Notes: a model not told the origin generated them from the letters alone. A stretch of DNA of 64,000 nucleotides from Stutzerimonas stutzeri (GCA_002387205.1 DGLA01000016.1:62001-126000); one strand, 5' to 3'; shown: positions 33,400 through 42,357, counted from the stretch's first letter. Numbers and translations: made by a program.

Positions 33400-34116
33400 A
33401 TGCCTCATGCTGTAGCCCGGTTGCGGGAAGCGCGTCTCGCGCGTAGCACCAAGCCGTTCATTGCCCGTGGTTCACGCACGCCTCGTTGCGGACGCTGCCG
33501 TGTTGCCATCAGCCATTGCCTGTGCAATTTGCGTCCGGAAGTTGAAGCCAGCAGTGCGGTGTGCCTGATCATGCACGACATCGAACCGTTGAAGCCGAGC
33601 AATACGGGCTGGTTGATCGCGGATATCGTGACGGACACACATGCGTTCACCTGGGCGCGCACGGGTGTCGATCCAGCCTTGCTGGCATTGCTGGCTGACC
33701 CGCAATACCAGCCGTACGTGGTATTTCCCGGCGAATATGCGCAACCCGAGCGCGTGGTCTGTTCCGTAACCCCGGAGATTCAAACGCGGCCCCTGTTCAT
33801 TCTGCTCGATGCCACCTGGACCGAAGCGCGCAAGATGTTTCGCAAGAGTCCTTATCTCAAACATCTGCCCGTGCTGAGCTTGCAGGCCGAGGTGCTGTCC
33901 CGTTACCGCTTGCGGCGGTCCACGCGCAGCGAGCATTTGTGCACCGCTGAGGTGGCCGCACTGTGCCTTGGCCTGGCTGGGGACGCAAAGGCTTCCGCAG
34001 CGCTCGATGCCTGGCTCGATGCCTTCACCGATCATTACCTGGGCGCCAAGCATCAACGCCAGCCCGATCCGAACGATGTCGTGCATCAGACGCTGGCGGC
34101 GTTTGCAACCTGCTGA
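33400..34116 (+). CDS. tapT: DTW-domain tRNA-uridine aminocarboxypropyltransferase
   Basis: This is a 238-residue DTW-domain protein, the family that adds the acp3U modification to tRNA using S-adenosylmethionine. An N-terminal cysteine set, CGRCRVAISHCLC (about 30-42), probably binds zinc. The eponymous motif is LLDATWTEARKMF (about 135-147), and RRSTRSEHLCTAEVAALCL (about 169-187) is the conserved C-terminal block. E. coli TapT (YfiP) modifies U47 in several tRNAs. The start overlaps the promoter region of the divergent secreted-protein gene. Confidence 0.88.
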   Translation: MPHAVARLREARLARSTKPFIARGSRTPRCGRCRVAISHCLCNLRPEVEASSAVCLIMHDIEPLKPSNTGWLIADIVTDTHAFTWARTGVDPALLALLADPQYQPYVVFPGEYAQPERVVCSVTPEIQTRPLFILLDATWTEARKMFRKSPYLKHLPVLSLQAEVLSRYRLRRSTRSEHLCTAEVAALCLGLAGDAKASAALDAWLDAFTDHYLGAKHQRQPDPNDVVHQTLAAFATC

Positions 34117-34126
34117 GCGGCCAGTG

Positions 34127-35047
34127 CTAGGGCTTGGCGGGTTGAGCTTTTTCGGCTGCCAGAACAGCGGCTGGCTGGCGCGGCCAGAGTTGGGCAGCGA
34201 GCATTCCACATAACATCAGCGCACAGCCTATGTAGCCTCGCAGGCTAAGGCTTTCATCAAGAAACAGGGCGCCCGCGATGGCTGCGAACACTGCTTCGAG
34301 CGACAGGATGATCGCAGCGTGCGAGGCGATCGCATGCTTTTGCGCAACCACTTGCAGGGTGTAACCCACACTTACCGCAAACACGCCGCCATAGATCAAC
34401 GCCGGGACAGCCAGCCAGATTGCGTTGAGGCTCGCCTCCTCGAACAGCGCTGCAAGCATCAGGCTGATCACGGCGCAGGTTACGAATTGAATGAAGGCCA
34501 GACGGATCGCGTCATGCCGTCCCACGAAAAAGCTCACAAGCAAAACATGAAGGCCCCAGACAAAGGCTCCGGCAAGCTGGATCCAGTCCCCGGAGGCCAC
34601 CTGGAAGTCTTCATCGATGCTCAGCAGCGCCATGCCAAGTACGGCGAGGATGGCGCCGAGCCAGGTTCCCAGGCCGGTCCTCTGCCCAATGATCAAACCC
34701 AGCAGGGGGACGACGATGACGTAGAGACCGGTGATGAAGCCTGAGTTGGTGACACTGGTAAACAGCAGGCCAACCTGCTGCAGATTGATGCCCAGGGTCA
34801 GGGCCAGGCCCATGCACAGGCCGCCCAGCAGTAGGCTGCGCTGCAAGAAGGGTTCGTGTCGGGCCGCGCCGCGGCCCTGGCGCAGCACCAGTGGCAGCAG
34901 GACGATCGCACCCAGCATGAAGCGCAGGCCGGTAAACAGATAGGGCCCGATATAGTCCATGCCAATTCGCTGAGCGACGAAGCCGGACCCCCATATCATG
35001 GCGGTCAGTAGCATCAGAAAGTCGGCGCGAAGGGCTTGGTTACGCAT
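34127..35047 (-). CDS. EamA/DMT-family transporter
   Basis: This 306-residue protein has ten membrane helices arranged as two EamA halves. The first opens with ADFLMLLTAMIWGSGFVAQRIGMDYIGPYLFTGLRFMLGA (8-47) and the second ends with SLEAVFAAIAGALFLDESLSLRGYIGCALMLCGMLAAQL. The family exports small metabolites such as amino acids; the substrate cannot be read from sequence. Its stop lies 10 bp from the stop of the DTW gene, so the two converge. Confidence 0.88.
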   Translation of the reverse strand: MRNQALRADFLMLLTAMIWGSGFVAQRIGMDYIGPYLFTGLRFMLGAIVLLPLVLRQGRGAARHEPFLQRSLLLGGLCMGLALTLGINLQQVGLLFTSVTNSGFITGLYVIVVPLLGLIIGQRTGLGTWLGAILAVLGMALLSIDEDFQVASGDWIQLAGAFVWGLHVLLVSFFVGRHDAIRLAFIQFVTCAVISLMLAALFEEASLNAIWLAVPALIYGGVFAVSVGYTLQVVAQKHAIASHAAIILSLEAVFAAIAGALFLDESLSLRGYIGCALMLCGMLAAQLWPRQPAAVLAAEKAQPAKP

Positions 35048-35276
35048 GGAGGATGCTCGGCGGAGGGCAGCCGGAAACTTTGCACCAAACCGACGTGCTT
35101 GACCACCTTTTGCATGGGCGCCATGCTTGCGCCGCTCTTTTTGTAGGCCGGCGATCGAAATTCGGGTGGTGGCGCGATATCATCACATCGGCCCCGAGCT
35201 ATGGTTCGGGTTCTTGCCGACGTCGTCGGGATCGGCTCTGCCGATGCAAGCGCCAATAAAAACTATAGGTCTGCCC

Positions 35277-35927
35277 ATGGCTGCTTACGAAATCCTCATT
35301 GCCGATGATCACCCCCTTTTTCGCAGCGCGTTACAGCAAGCCTTGACGCTTGGGCTGGGCGACGGCGTTCGGTTGTCGGAAGCAGCCAGCATCGCCGAGC
35401 TGGAGGCGCTCCTTAATCAGACGTCAGAGTGGGATCTGGTCCTGTTGGATCTGAACATGCCGGGCGCGTACGGCTTTTCCGGGCTGGTGCTGCTCCGGGG
35501 ACAGTACCCGCAGTTGCCGGTGGTCATGATCTCGGCTCAGGAGGATGCTGCCGTGGTTGCCCGCTCACGGGAGTTCGGTGCCAGTGGTTTCATTCCCAAG
35601 TCCAGTTCGTTGGAAACCATTCAGCAAGCCGTGCGGGCAGTGCTCGACGGCGATGCCTGGTGGCCCAGCAACATTCAGGACGTGGCTTATGTGAGCCCGG
35701 AGGCCAAAGCCGCCAGCGAGGGCCTCGCCAGTCTTACACCCCAGCAGTTCCGCGTCCTGACGATGGTCTGTGATGGCCTGTTGAACAAGCAGATCGCCTA
35801 CGAGCTGAACGTCTCCGAGGCGACCATCAAGGCACACGTGACGGCGATCTTCCGCAAACTGGGCGTACGTACGCGCACCCAGGCGGCGTTGTTATTGCAG
35901 CAGATGGGTTCCATTCCAGTCGGTTGA
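35277..35927 (+). CDS. erdR: LuxR-type response regulator, ErdR-like
   Basis: This 216-residue regulator has an N-terminal receiver domain (about 4-120) with D10/D11, phospho-acceptor D58 in LLDLNMP and the conserved K in FIPKSSS. A C-terminal LuxR helix-turn-helix follows (about 147-210: LTPQQFRVLTMVCDGLLNKQIAYELNVSEATIKAHVTAIFRKLGV). It matches the ErdR/AgmR group that controls ethanol and acetate metabolism in Pseudomonas, and its position near the PA3611-like gene fits the known region. No sensor kinase is adjacent. The start is ATG 35277; upstream in-frame ATGs encode non-family residues. Confidence 0.82.
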   Translation: MAAYEILIADDHPLFRSALQQALTLGLGDGVRLSEAASIAELEALLNQTSEWDLVLLDLNMPGAYGFSGLVLLRGQYPQLPVVMISAQEDAAVVARSREFGASGFIPKSSSLETIQQAVRAVLDGDAWWPSNIQDVAYVSPEAKAASEGLASLTPQQFRVLTMVCDGLLNKQIAYELNVSEATIKAHVTAIFRKLGVRTRTQAALLLQQMGSIPVG

Positions 35928-35936
35928 GGCGCCTTA

Positions 35937-36863
35937 TCAGGCGATGGTCGGCAATACGATCTGGTCGCTGCGGCGAACGCCTGCAGTCAACGCGCGACAC
36001 TGCTCAATAAATTCACGCATCGCGGCGGTCCGGTATTTCAGCGAGTGCCAGATGAAGTAGAACTGTCGGGTCAGGTCCAGTTCGGGTGTTTCGACTGCCA
36101 CGAGGCTGCCCCGGCGGAACGCGTCGCGCAGAGCCAGGCGCGAGATGCAACTGATCCCCAGTCCCGATTCGACTGCCCGCTTGATCGCTTCGGTGTGTTC
36201 CAGTTCAAGCCGAATGTTGAGCTTTGCCGGATGATGGCGCATGGCATGATCAAACGTCAGCCGAGTCCCCGATCCTTGCTCTCGAAGGATCCAGGCTTCG
36301 CGCAAAAGCGCATCCAGGCTCACATCCTTCCGGCCGGCGAGCGGATGCTGGGGAGCGCAGAACACTACCAGCTCGTCCTCGATCCAGGGCGACACTTCGA
36401 TATCGGGGTGGCGGCAATCTCCCTCGATCAGACCTAGATCAAGTTCATGTTGCGCAACCTGCTGGACAATATGTGCGGTGTTCTGGACGTGGAGCTTTAC
36501 CCTGCATTCCGGATGGCGTTGCATAAAGCTGCCTATCAGCAGGGTTGCCAGATAGTTGCCTATGGTGAGCGTCGCGCCGACGCTGAGTGAGCCGAACCCG
36601 GTCTTGCCCGCCAGCAGGTCCTCTATGGCTTTGGCCTGGTCTAGCAGGCCAACCGCCTGAGGCAATAGAAGGTGACCCATTGCATTCAGCCACAACCGCT
36701 TGCCGGCGCGGTCGAACAGTTGGCAACCGGATTGTCGTTCGAGCTCGGCCAGGGATGTACTGGTCGCCGATTGTGACAAGGCGAGACTCTCCGCAGCACG
36801 TGAGACGCTTTCATGGCGCGCGAACGCGACGAACACCTGAAGCTGGCGTAAAGTGAAATGCAT
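35937..36863 (-). CDS. finR: LysR-family regulator FinR
   Basis: This 308-residue LysR protein has an N-terminal winged helix (LRQLQVFVAFARHESVSRAAESLALSQSATSTSLAELERQSG, 5-47) and a substrate-binding domain (about 90-295). In Pseudomonas, FinR activates the adjacent fprA gene under oxidative or sulfur-related stress. Here it is divergent from fprA with a 114-bp gap containing a perfect inverted repeat. That arrangement strongly supports the name. The start is ATG 36863. Confidence 0.88.
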   Translation of the reverse strand: MHFTLRQLQVFVAFARHESVSRAAESLALSQSATSTSLAELERQSGCQLFDRAGKRLWLNAMGHLLLPQAVGLLDQAKAIEDLLAGKTGFGSLSVGATLTIGNYLATLLIGSFMQRHPECRVKLHVQNTAHIVQQVAQHELDLGLIEGDCRHPDIEVSPWIEDELVVFCAPQHPLAGRKDVSLDALLREAWILREQGSGTRLTFDHAMRHHPAKLNIRLELEHTEAIKRAVESGLGISCISRLALRDAFRRGSLVAVETPELDLTRQFYFIWHSLKYRTAAMREFIEQCRALTAGVRRSDQIVLPTIA

Positions 36864-36977
36864 ATCTATATAACCGATAACATATATCGTTAATATTCGT
36901 TTAACGGATATTAACGGTGACTATACACTGCCGCAAATGTCGACGCGCGGAACGCGCGCTAGAAGGGGAACACCTAC
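36864..36977. promoter_or_regulatory. finR-fprA divergent control region with operator palindrome
   Basis: CGTTAATAT (36888-36896) and ATATTAACG (36908-36916) are perfect inverted repeats with an 11-bp spacer, the T-N11-A format of LysR sites. A second, imperfect repeat lies next to it (about 36872-36892, TAACCGATA to TATCGTTA). The region is very AT-rich. FinR binding here is inferred from gene order and symmetry. Confidence 0.75.
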
Positions 36978-37754
36978 ATGAGCAACCTGAACGTCGAGCG
37001 AGTCCTCAGTGTGCATCACTGGAACGACACGCTGTTCAGTTTCAAGACCACCCGCAACCCGGGCCTGCGCTTTGAAAATGGCCAGTTCGTGATGATCGGC
37101 CTGGAAGTCGAGGGGCGACCCCTGATGCGTGCGTACAGCATTGCCAGCCCCAACTACGAGGAGCATCTCGAGTTCTTCAGCATCAAAGTTCAGGACGGAC
37201 CCTTGACGTCACGGCTGCAGCACCTCAAGGAAGGCGACTCCTTGATGGTCAGCCGCAAGCCAACCGGCACCCTGGTGCTGGGCGACCTGCTGCCAGGCAA
37301 GCATCTCTATCTCTTGAGTACGGGAACCGGTCTGGCGCCGTTCATGAGCGTGATCCAGGACCCGGAAACCTACGAGCGCTTCGATAAGGTCATACTGGTT
37401 CACGGCGTGCGCTACGTGAACGAGGTGGCCTATCAGGAATTCATTACCGAGCATCTGCCACAGAACGAGTTCTTTGGCGAAGCGGTGAAGGAAAAGCTGA
37501 TTTACTACCCGACGGTTACTCGAGAGCCATTCAGGAATCAGGGGCGGCTGACCGATCTGATGCGCAGTGGCAAACTGTTCGCCGACATCGGCTTGCCGCC
37601 GATCAATCCCGCGGACGACCGCGCCATGATCTGTGGGAGTCCAAGCATGCTGTCTGAAACCAGTGAAGTACTGGACAGTTTTGGACTCAAGGCTTCGCCG
37701 CGGATGGGTGATCCGGGGCATTACCTGATCGAACGAGCCTTTGTCGAGAAATAG
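36978..37754 (+). CDS. fprA: Ferredoxin-NADP+ reductase (FprA type)
   Basis: This 258-residue flavoprotein transfers electrons between NADPH and ferredoxin or flavodoxin. The FAD motif RAYSIAS is at 51-57 and the NADP-loop STGTGLAPFM at about 111-120. The C-terminal block MICGSPSM and the last residues FVEK are typical of bacterial class I FPRs, in which the C-terminal residue helps set nicotinamide access. AGAAGGGGA precedes ATG 36978. It is controlled together with finR and may serve FdxA or other ferredoxins in oxidative stress repair. Confidence 0.96.
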   Translation: MSNLNVERVLSVHHWNDTLFSFKTTRNPGLRFENGQFVMIGLEVEGRPLMRAYSIASPNYEEHLEFFSIKVQDGPLTSRLQHLKEGDSLMVSRKPTGTLVLGDLLPGKHLYLLSTGTGLAPFMSVIQDPETYERFDKVILVHGVRYVNEVAYQEFITEHLPQNEFFGEAVKEKLIYYPTVTREPFRNQGRLTDLMRSGKLFADIGLPPINPADDRAMICGSPSMLSETSEVLDSFGLKASPRMGDPGHYLIERAFVEK

Positions 37755-37772
37755 GTAGTCAGTGACAAAGCC

Positions 37773-37808
37773 AGGCCGGTTGGCGCGATGCGCCTGCCGG
37801 CCTTTTTC
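37773..37808. terminator. Terminator between fprA and the YchJ gene
   Basis: AGGCCGG at 37773-37779 pairs with CCGGCCT at 37797-37803, with an inner GGCGC/GCGCC stem and a T-run at 37803-37807. It ends fprA. The run overlaps the last codons of the converging YchJ gene. Confidence 0.82.
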
Positions 37809-38292
37809 ATATATAGACGCTACAGCACTTCTTGAATTTCTGGCCGCTGCCACAGGGACAAGGGTCGTTACGGCTGGCTTTAAGCGGGACGGTCGGGTCG
37901 ATGAAGTACCAGCGCCCGTCTTGCTGCACGAACGCTGAACGCTCGTGCTGAGCATGCTCACCCGCCCGATCATGCCAGCGGGCCGTAAAGCTGACCAACG
38001 CATGCTCCGGCTGGCCACCCAGCAGCTGGCTGCTTTCGACCTCCAACCCTAGCCAGGTACTTGTCACGCTCCAGTCCCTCATCGACTGCAGATCCAGAGC
38101 ATCTTGCTGGGCGGGCAGGGTCGTTGCTCGCAGGTAATCAACCAGACCCAGCACATAGGCGCTATAGCGTGAGCGCATCAGCTGCTCTGCGCTCGGGGCT
38201 GGAAGCCCGGCGTGATACCGGCCACAGCACTGCGAAAGCAGGTTCCCACTACCGCACGGGCAGCTGGTCGCTTGGAAGGGTTCGCTGATCAC
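37807..38292 (-). CDS. YchJ-family SEC-C domain protein
   Basis: This 161-residue protein is close to E. coli YchJ in length. It carries SEC-C zinc motifs at both ends: CPCGSGNLLSQCC (about 11-23) and DPCPCGSGQKFKKCC near the C-terminus. A YchJ-type domain lies between, including MRSRYSAYVLGLVDYLRAT. The function is unknown. The start is GTG 38292, 7 bp after the preceding stop, so it forms an operon with the gene at 38300-38797. The ATG at 38349 lies inside that upstream gene. Confidence 0.85.
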   Translation of the reverse strand: MISEPFQATSCPCGSGNLLSQCCGRYHAGLPAPSAEQLMRSRYSAYVLGLVDYLRATTLPAQQDALDLQSMRDWSVTSTWLGLEVESSQLLGGQPEHALVSFTARWHDRAGEHAQHERSAFVQQDGRWYFIDPTVPLKASRNDPCPCGSGQKFKKCCSVYI

Positions 38293-38299
38293 GGTCGAG

Positions 38300-38797
38300 T
38301 CACCACCAGTATTTGCCAAACATCTGCGGATTGGCCCAGAACTTCGCATTAAGCCAGTCCGGAACCTGCTTGTAATCCAGCAGGTCGTAGGTGAAGAGGG
38401 TCAAGGTCTGTTCGTCACGTTCAAACCGAGCACTGACCTGCAGGGCCAGGGCGTAAAAATCCGTCGCCTGCCAGTCGCAAGCATCCAGATCAACCAGAAC
38501 CGCCATGCGACTGGCATTGAGGTTGCGGAGTCCGCCCAGCAGCTGCAGGCCGTCTCGCTTGGGCAGCTGTTCCAGGCAATCGGCTATCAGTGCAAGGTCG
38601 TACCGGCGACTCGTCAGGCCATCGGGGAGCGGGGCAGTTTGCGCTCGAGTGACCTCGCTGCCAGGGTGGCTGCGGGAGAAGGCATCGACGGCAGGCAAGT
38701 CACTATAGCCAACGTGCAGCAGCCGTGCCGGAGCATATTGCTGCAGAAGCACGGCTAGTGCCTGTTGTGGACTTTCGGGTGAGAAGGTTGCGATCAA
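38300..38797 (-). CDS. Conserved hypothetical protein, methyltransferase-fold-like
   Basis: This is a 165-residue soluble protein. The pattern ARLLHVGYSDLPAV (24-37), then YDLALIADCLEQLPKRDGLQLLGGLRNL, and RMAVLVDLDA resembles a class I methyltransferase core. The glycine-rich SAM loop is degenerate and the C-terminus is short. It may be the Pseudomonas DUF6231-type family, but I cannot confirm that. A role with the YchJ gene that follows after 7 bp is possible. No catalytic residue can be named. Confidence 0.6.
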   Translation of the reverse strand: MIATFSPESPQQALAVLLQQYAPARLLHVGYSDLPAVDAFSRSHPGSEVTRAQTAPLPDGLTSRRYDLALIADCLEQLPKRDGLQLLGGLRNLNASRMAVLVDLDACDWQATDFYALALQVSARFERDEQTLTLFTYDLLDYKQVPDWLNAKFWANPQMFGKYWW

Positions 38798-38970
38798 GCC
38801 GGGATCCTCATTGTCAGGCGCAGAGCACGGGTTCGAGCAGTGCCAAGTTGCCTGGCCAAAGCGTAAAGACTAGCGCGGCGACGCGTGCCGGCCTAGTCTC
38901 GATATAACTGGAGTCGCTTATGCTCGTCCGCATGGCGCTCTGGCCGATCCCACTTTAGGAGGCTTTACCG

Positions 38971-39609
38971 ATGAGTAGCTTACGGACAGCAGTACCCGTG
39001 ATTGTAATGACCACCTTTCTGGCAGGCTGTGCAGGGGTGCAGAAGCAGGATTGGCCCAGCTGTGCGGCTGTCGGCGGTGTAACCGGTGCCGCGCTGGGTG
39101 CGATTGAAAGCAGCACCTATACCGGTTATGGCGCGTTGATTGGTGGCGGTATGGCTGCGGCGTATTGCTGGGCTAACGGTACCGAGCAGGAAACGGTGGC
39201 CGTGGTAGAGACCGTGGAGCCAGCACCGGTGACCGAGCCCGAGCCTGAGCCAGTCCTGGAAGCGGTACGGGTCGAGCTGGACGTGAAGTTCGACTTCGAC
39301 AAGGCTACCGTCCGTGAGGACGCCTACGACGATATCGAAGTACTTGCCGATTTCATGAAGCAGTACGGGCAAACTTCGACGACCGTGGAAGGCCATACCG
39401 ACTCTGTTGGTACCGATGCCTACAACCAGCGCCTTTCCCAGCGCCGGGCCCAGGCGGTTCGTGACGCACTGGTTGAGCGCTACGGTGTCGAGGCCAACCG
39501 TCTAGAAGCCATTGGCTACGGTGAGTCGCGGCCAGTCGCTGACAACTCGACTGAGCTGGGTCGAGCCATCAACCGTCGCGTTGAGGCTTCGGTCGAAGCT
39601 CGTCCTTAA
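38971..39609 (+). CDS. OmpA-family outer-membrane lipoprotein
   Basis: This 212-residue protein has a lipoprotein signal (FLAGC, lipidated Cys about 19). It has a glycine-rich segment (about 35-65) and a Pro/Glu spacer, PAPVTEPEPEPV. The OmpA C-terminal peptidoglycan-binding domain spans about 105-210, with DVKFDFDKATV, EGHTDSVGTDAYNQRLSQRRAQAV and GYGESRPV. It likely links the outer membrane to peptidoglycan. TAGGAGG lies 8 nt before ATG 38971. A strong terminator follows. Confidence 0.92.
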   Translation: MSSLRTAVPVIVMTTFLAGCAGVQKQDWPSCAAVGGVTGAALGAIESSTYTGYGALIGGGMAAAYCWANGTEQETVAVVETVEPAPVTEPEPEPVLEAVRVELDVKFDFDKATVREDAYDDIEVLADFMKQYGQTSTTVEGHTDSVGTDAYNQRLSQRRAQAVRDALVERYGVEANRLEAIGYGESRPVADNSTELGRAINRRVEASVEARP

Positions 39610-39629
39610 CGGCTGGTTGGAAACAAATG

Positions 39630-39653
39630 AACCGGGCGACAGCCCGGTTTTTT
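39630..39653. terminator. Rho-independent terminator of the OmpA-like gene
   Basis: AACCGGGC (39630-39637) pairs with GCCCGGTT (39642-39649) around a GACA loop, followed by a T-run. It may also serve the converging CopD-like gene. Confidence 0.93.
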
Positions 39654-39661
39654 CGCGGTTA

Positions 39662-40126
39662 TCAGAACAAGGGACGAGCGCTCGCCAGAACCACTACAGC
39701 CATCCCCAGCAATAGATTCACGCCAACCAGCTTTCGGATCTGTCCGAGAGCGGCACCACCATCCGGCCAGTTCTGCGCCGCAACGGCGCGCTTCAGCGGC
39801 GGCAGATGCAACAGCTGGATGCGAAGAAAAAGTGCCAGCATCACTACGAACAAACCCGCCATGACGTGCACGTAGCGCGGTGCAGCCTCCATGCTGCCGA
39901 ATTTGATGTGCCACATGCCGATACCGCTTATCGGCAGAACCAGAAGCGTCGCCCAGACCCACGCAAAGAACCGGCGAAATACTTCGACCCAAAGCGTCAG
40001 CCGCTCAGGCGCCTGAAGTCCCGAAACGGCGGCGGGGCGCAGCACCATCCAGGCGAAGAACATACCGCCCACCCAGACCACAGAGGCCAGTACGTGAAGC
40101 GAGTAGAGCAGAGCGAAAGGGGTCAT
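39662..40126 (-). CDS. CopD-like membrane protein
   Basis: This 154-residue protein has four membrane helices. Histidines lie in the first and third helices (SLHVLASVVWVGGMFFAWMVLRP, RYVHVMAGLFVVMLAL), the pattern of CopD/YccA-like proteins, which may handle copper or heme. Substrate and partner are unknown. The start codon ATG 40126 follows GGAGATT. It is divergent from dinG. Confidence 0.78.
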   Translation of the reverse strand: MTPFALLYSLHVLASVVWVGGMFFAWMVLRPAAVSGLQAPERLTLWVEVFRRFFAWVWATLLVLPISGIGMWHIKFGSMEAAPRYVHVMAGLFVVMLALFLRIQLLHLPPLKRAVAAQNWPDGGAALGQIRKLVGVNLLLGMAVVVLASARPLF

Positions 40127-40185
40127 CTAGGAAATCTCCGGTGGCGGATGGCTGAGCGCGCGTTATCATAGCCACCCGCTCGGAA

Positions 40186-40205
40186 TACTGAAAATATATA
40201 CAGCT
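40186..40205 (+). promoter_or_regulatory. LexA (SOS) box upstream of dinG
   Basis: CTG at 40188-40190, ten A/T-only bases and CAG at 40201-40203 form a CTG-N10-CAG site, 10 bp from the dinG start codon. The match supports SOS induction of dinG, as in E. coli. Confidence 0.88.
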
Positions 40206-40212
40206 CGCGCCC

Positions 40213-42357
40213 ATGCTTAGCACCGAACTCAAGACCCAGATCCAGGGCGCCTATTCAAGCTTTCTCGAGGCCAAGGGGTTGAAACCTCGTTATGGCCAGC
40301 GCCTGATGATTGCGGAAATCGCGAAAGTTCTCGGTGCGATAAAGGCCGACGACGAAGGGCGCCGCGACGGGGAGCCCGCTGTGGTGGCTGTCGAGGCGAG
40401 CACCGGCACCGGCAAGACGGTCGCCTACAGCCTGGCGGCCATTCCGACGGCCAAGGCTGCCGGCAAGCGCCTGGTCATCGCCACTGCAACTGTCGCGTTG
40501 CAGGAGCAGATCGTCCACAAGGATCTGCCGGACCTGATGCGCAACAGCGGGCTGAGTTTTTCTTTTGCGCTGGCCAAGGGTCGTGGTCGCTACCTCTGCT
40601 TGTCCAAACTCGATGTACTGTTGCAGGAAGGCCAGGCGCAAAGCGCTACGGCTCAGCTTTTCGAGGAAGAGGGGTTTCGCCTCGATGTGGATGAGCGCAG
40701 CCAGAAGCTGTTTGGCAGCATGATCGAAAAGCTTGCCGGCAATCGCTGGGACGGAGATCGCGACAGCTGGCCCGAAGAGCTTGCCGATCCTGATTGGGCA
40801 AGGCTGACGACAGACCATAGCCAGTGCACCGGACGGCATTGCCCAAACTTCCAGCAATGTGCGTTCTACAAGGCGCGGGAAGGGATGACCAAGGTCGACG
40901 TCATCGTCACCAACCATGACATGGTGCTTGCCGATCTTGCCCTCGGTGGCGGTGCTGTCCTGCCTGACCCGCGCGACACACTTTATGTGTTCGATGAAGG
41001 GCACCACCTTCCGGACAAGGCCATCGGCCATTTTGCCCACTTCACACGGCTGCGCTCTACTGCTGACTGGCTCGCGCAAGTAGAAAAGAACCTGACCAAG
41101 CTACTAGCGCAACATCCTCTGCCAGGTGACCTGGGGCGCCTGATCGAGGCCGTTCCTGAAATCGCTCGCGATTTGCGAAGCCAGCAGCAGTTCATGTTCA
41201 GCGCCTGCGAGCAACTGGCCGACTTCAAGGCTGGCGAAGACATGGAGGGCAGGGAGAGGCCACGCCACCGGTTTGTCGGCGGTGTCGTGCCGGAGCACCT
41301 GATCGAACTTGGCGTCGAGCTGAAGAAAGGTTTTGCCAGACTGACAGATCTGTTCACGCGTCTGGCAGAGCTGCTCAAGGAGGCCATGGATGGCGAGGCG
41401 GGTGTCGGCATCGCCAGCCATCAGGCGGAGGAATGGTATCCACTGTTCGGCAGTCTGCTCACCCGCGCGCAAGGCAACTGGGAGTTGTGGACAGCGTTTA
41501 CCGTCGATGATCCGGAGGACAGCCCGCCCATGGCACGCTGGCTGACCCTGGCCGACGGCGGAGCGCTGTTCGATATCGAGGTCAACGCCAGCCCGATTCT
41601 CGCCGCCGAGACATTGCGGCGAAACCTGTGGAACGTCTGCTATGGCGCGCTGGTGACCTCTGCAACCCTCACGGCACTGAACAGCTTCGACCGTTACCGG
41701 ATGCGGGCTGGGTTGCCCCGCTGTGCGGTGACGGCGGTTGTGCCGAGCCCGTTCCATCATGCCGACGCCGGCGTGCTGCGGGTTCCCAATCTCAACGCCG
41801 ATCCGCGTGATGCAGCCGCGCACACCGCTGCGATTGTGCGAGATCTACCGCACCTGGTCGAAGGCTCACGTGGCACGCTGGTGCTGTTCTCGTCGCGCAA
41901 GCAGATGCAGGACGTCTTCGATGGACTGGAGCGCGAATGGCGAAGGCGGGTGCTGATCCAGGGCAATCTGTCGAAACAGGAGACGCTGAACAAGCACAAG
42001 GCCCGGGTCGATGACGGCCAGGAAAGCGTATTGTTCGGGCTGGCCAGTTTCGCTGAAGGCGTCGATCTGCCAGGCGCATATTGTGAACATGTGGTGATCG
42101 CCAAGATTCCCTTTGCGGTACCGGACGATCCGGTCGAGGCGGCGCTTGCCGAATGGATCGAGGCGCGTGGTGGCAATCCGTTCATGGAAATCGCCGTGCC
42201 GGATGCATCGCTGCGGTTGGTACAGGCATGCGGGCGGTTGCTGCGTACCGAAGAAGATCGGGGTTCCATTACGTTGCTGGATCGCCGCGTCGTCACCCAG
42301 CGCTACGGCAAGGCTATCCTCAACGCGTTGCCACCCTTTCGACGAGAGATCGGCTAG
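40213..42357 (+). CDS. dinG: ATP-dependent DNA helicase DinG
   Basis: This is a 714-residue XPD-like superfamily 2 helicase that unwinds DNA 5'-3' and resolves structures such as R-loops. Walker A TGTGKT is at 64-69 and the DEGH box at 261-264. Four cysteines, C129, C205, C210 and C216, are spaced as the [4Fe-4S] ligands. The C-terminal motor includes GTLVLFSSRKQMQDVF and the Q/R-rich GRLLR near the end. The LexA box just upstream matches SOS control. The start is ATG 40213. Confidence 0.96.
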   Translation: MLSTELKTQIQGAYSSFLEAKGLKPRYGQRLMIAEIAKVLGAIKADDEGRRDGEPAVVAVEASTGTGKTVAYSLAAIPTAKAAGKRLVIATATVALQEQIVHKDLPDLMRNSGLSFSFALAKGRGRYLCLSKLDVLLQEGQAQSATAQLFEEEGFRLDVDERSQKLFGSMIEKLAGNRWDGDRDSWPEELADPDWARLTTDHSQCTGRHCPNFQQCAFYKAREGMTKVDVIVTNHDMVLADLALGGGAVLPDPRDTLYVFDEGHHLPDKAIGHFAHFTRLRSTADWLAQVEKNLTKLLAQHPLPGDLGRLIEAVPEIARDLRSQQQFMFSACEQLADFKAGEDMEGRERPRHRFVGGVVPEHLIELGVELKKGFARLTDLFTRLAELLKEAMDGEAGVGIASHQAEEWYPLFGSLLTRAQGNWELWTAFTVDDPEDSPPMARWLTLADGGALFDIEVNASPILAAETLRRNLWNVCYGALVTSATLTALNSFDRYRMRAGLPRCAVTAVVPSPFHHADAGVLRVPNLNADPRDAAAHTAAIVRDLPHLVEGSRGTLVLFSSRKQMQDVFDGLEREWRRRVLIQGNLSKQETLNKHKARVDDGQESVLFGLASFAEGVDLPGAYCEHVVIAKIPFAVPDDPVEAALAEWIEARGGNPFMEIAVPDASLRLVQACGRLLRTEEDRGSITLLDRRVVTQRYGKAILNALPPFRREIG

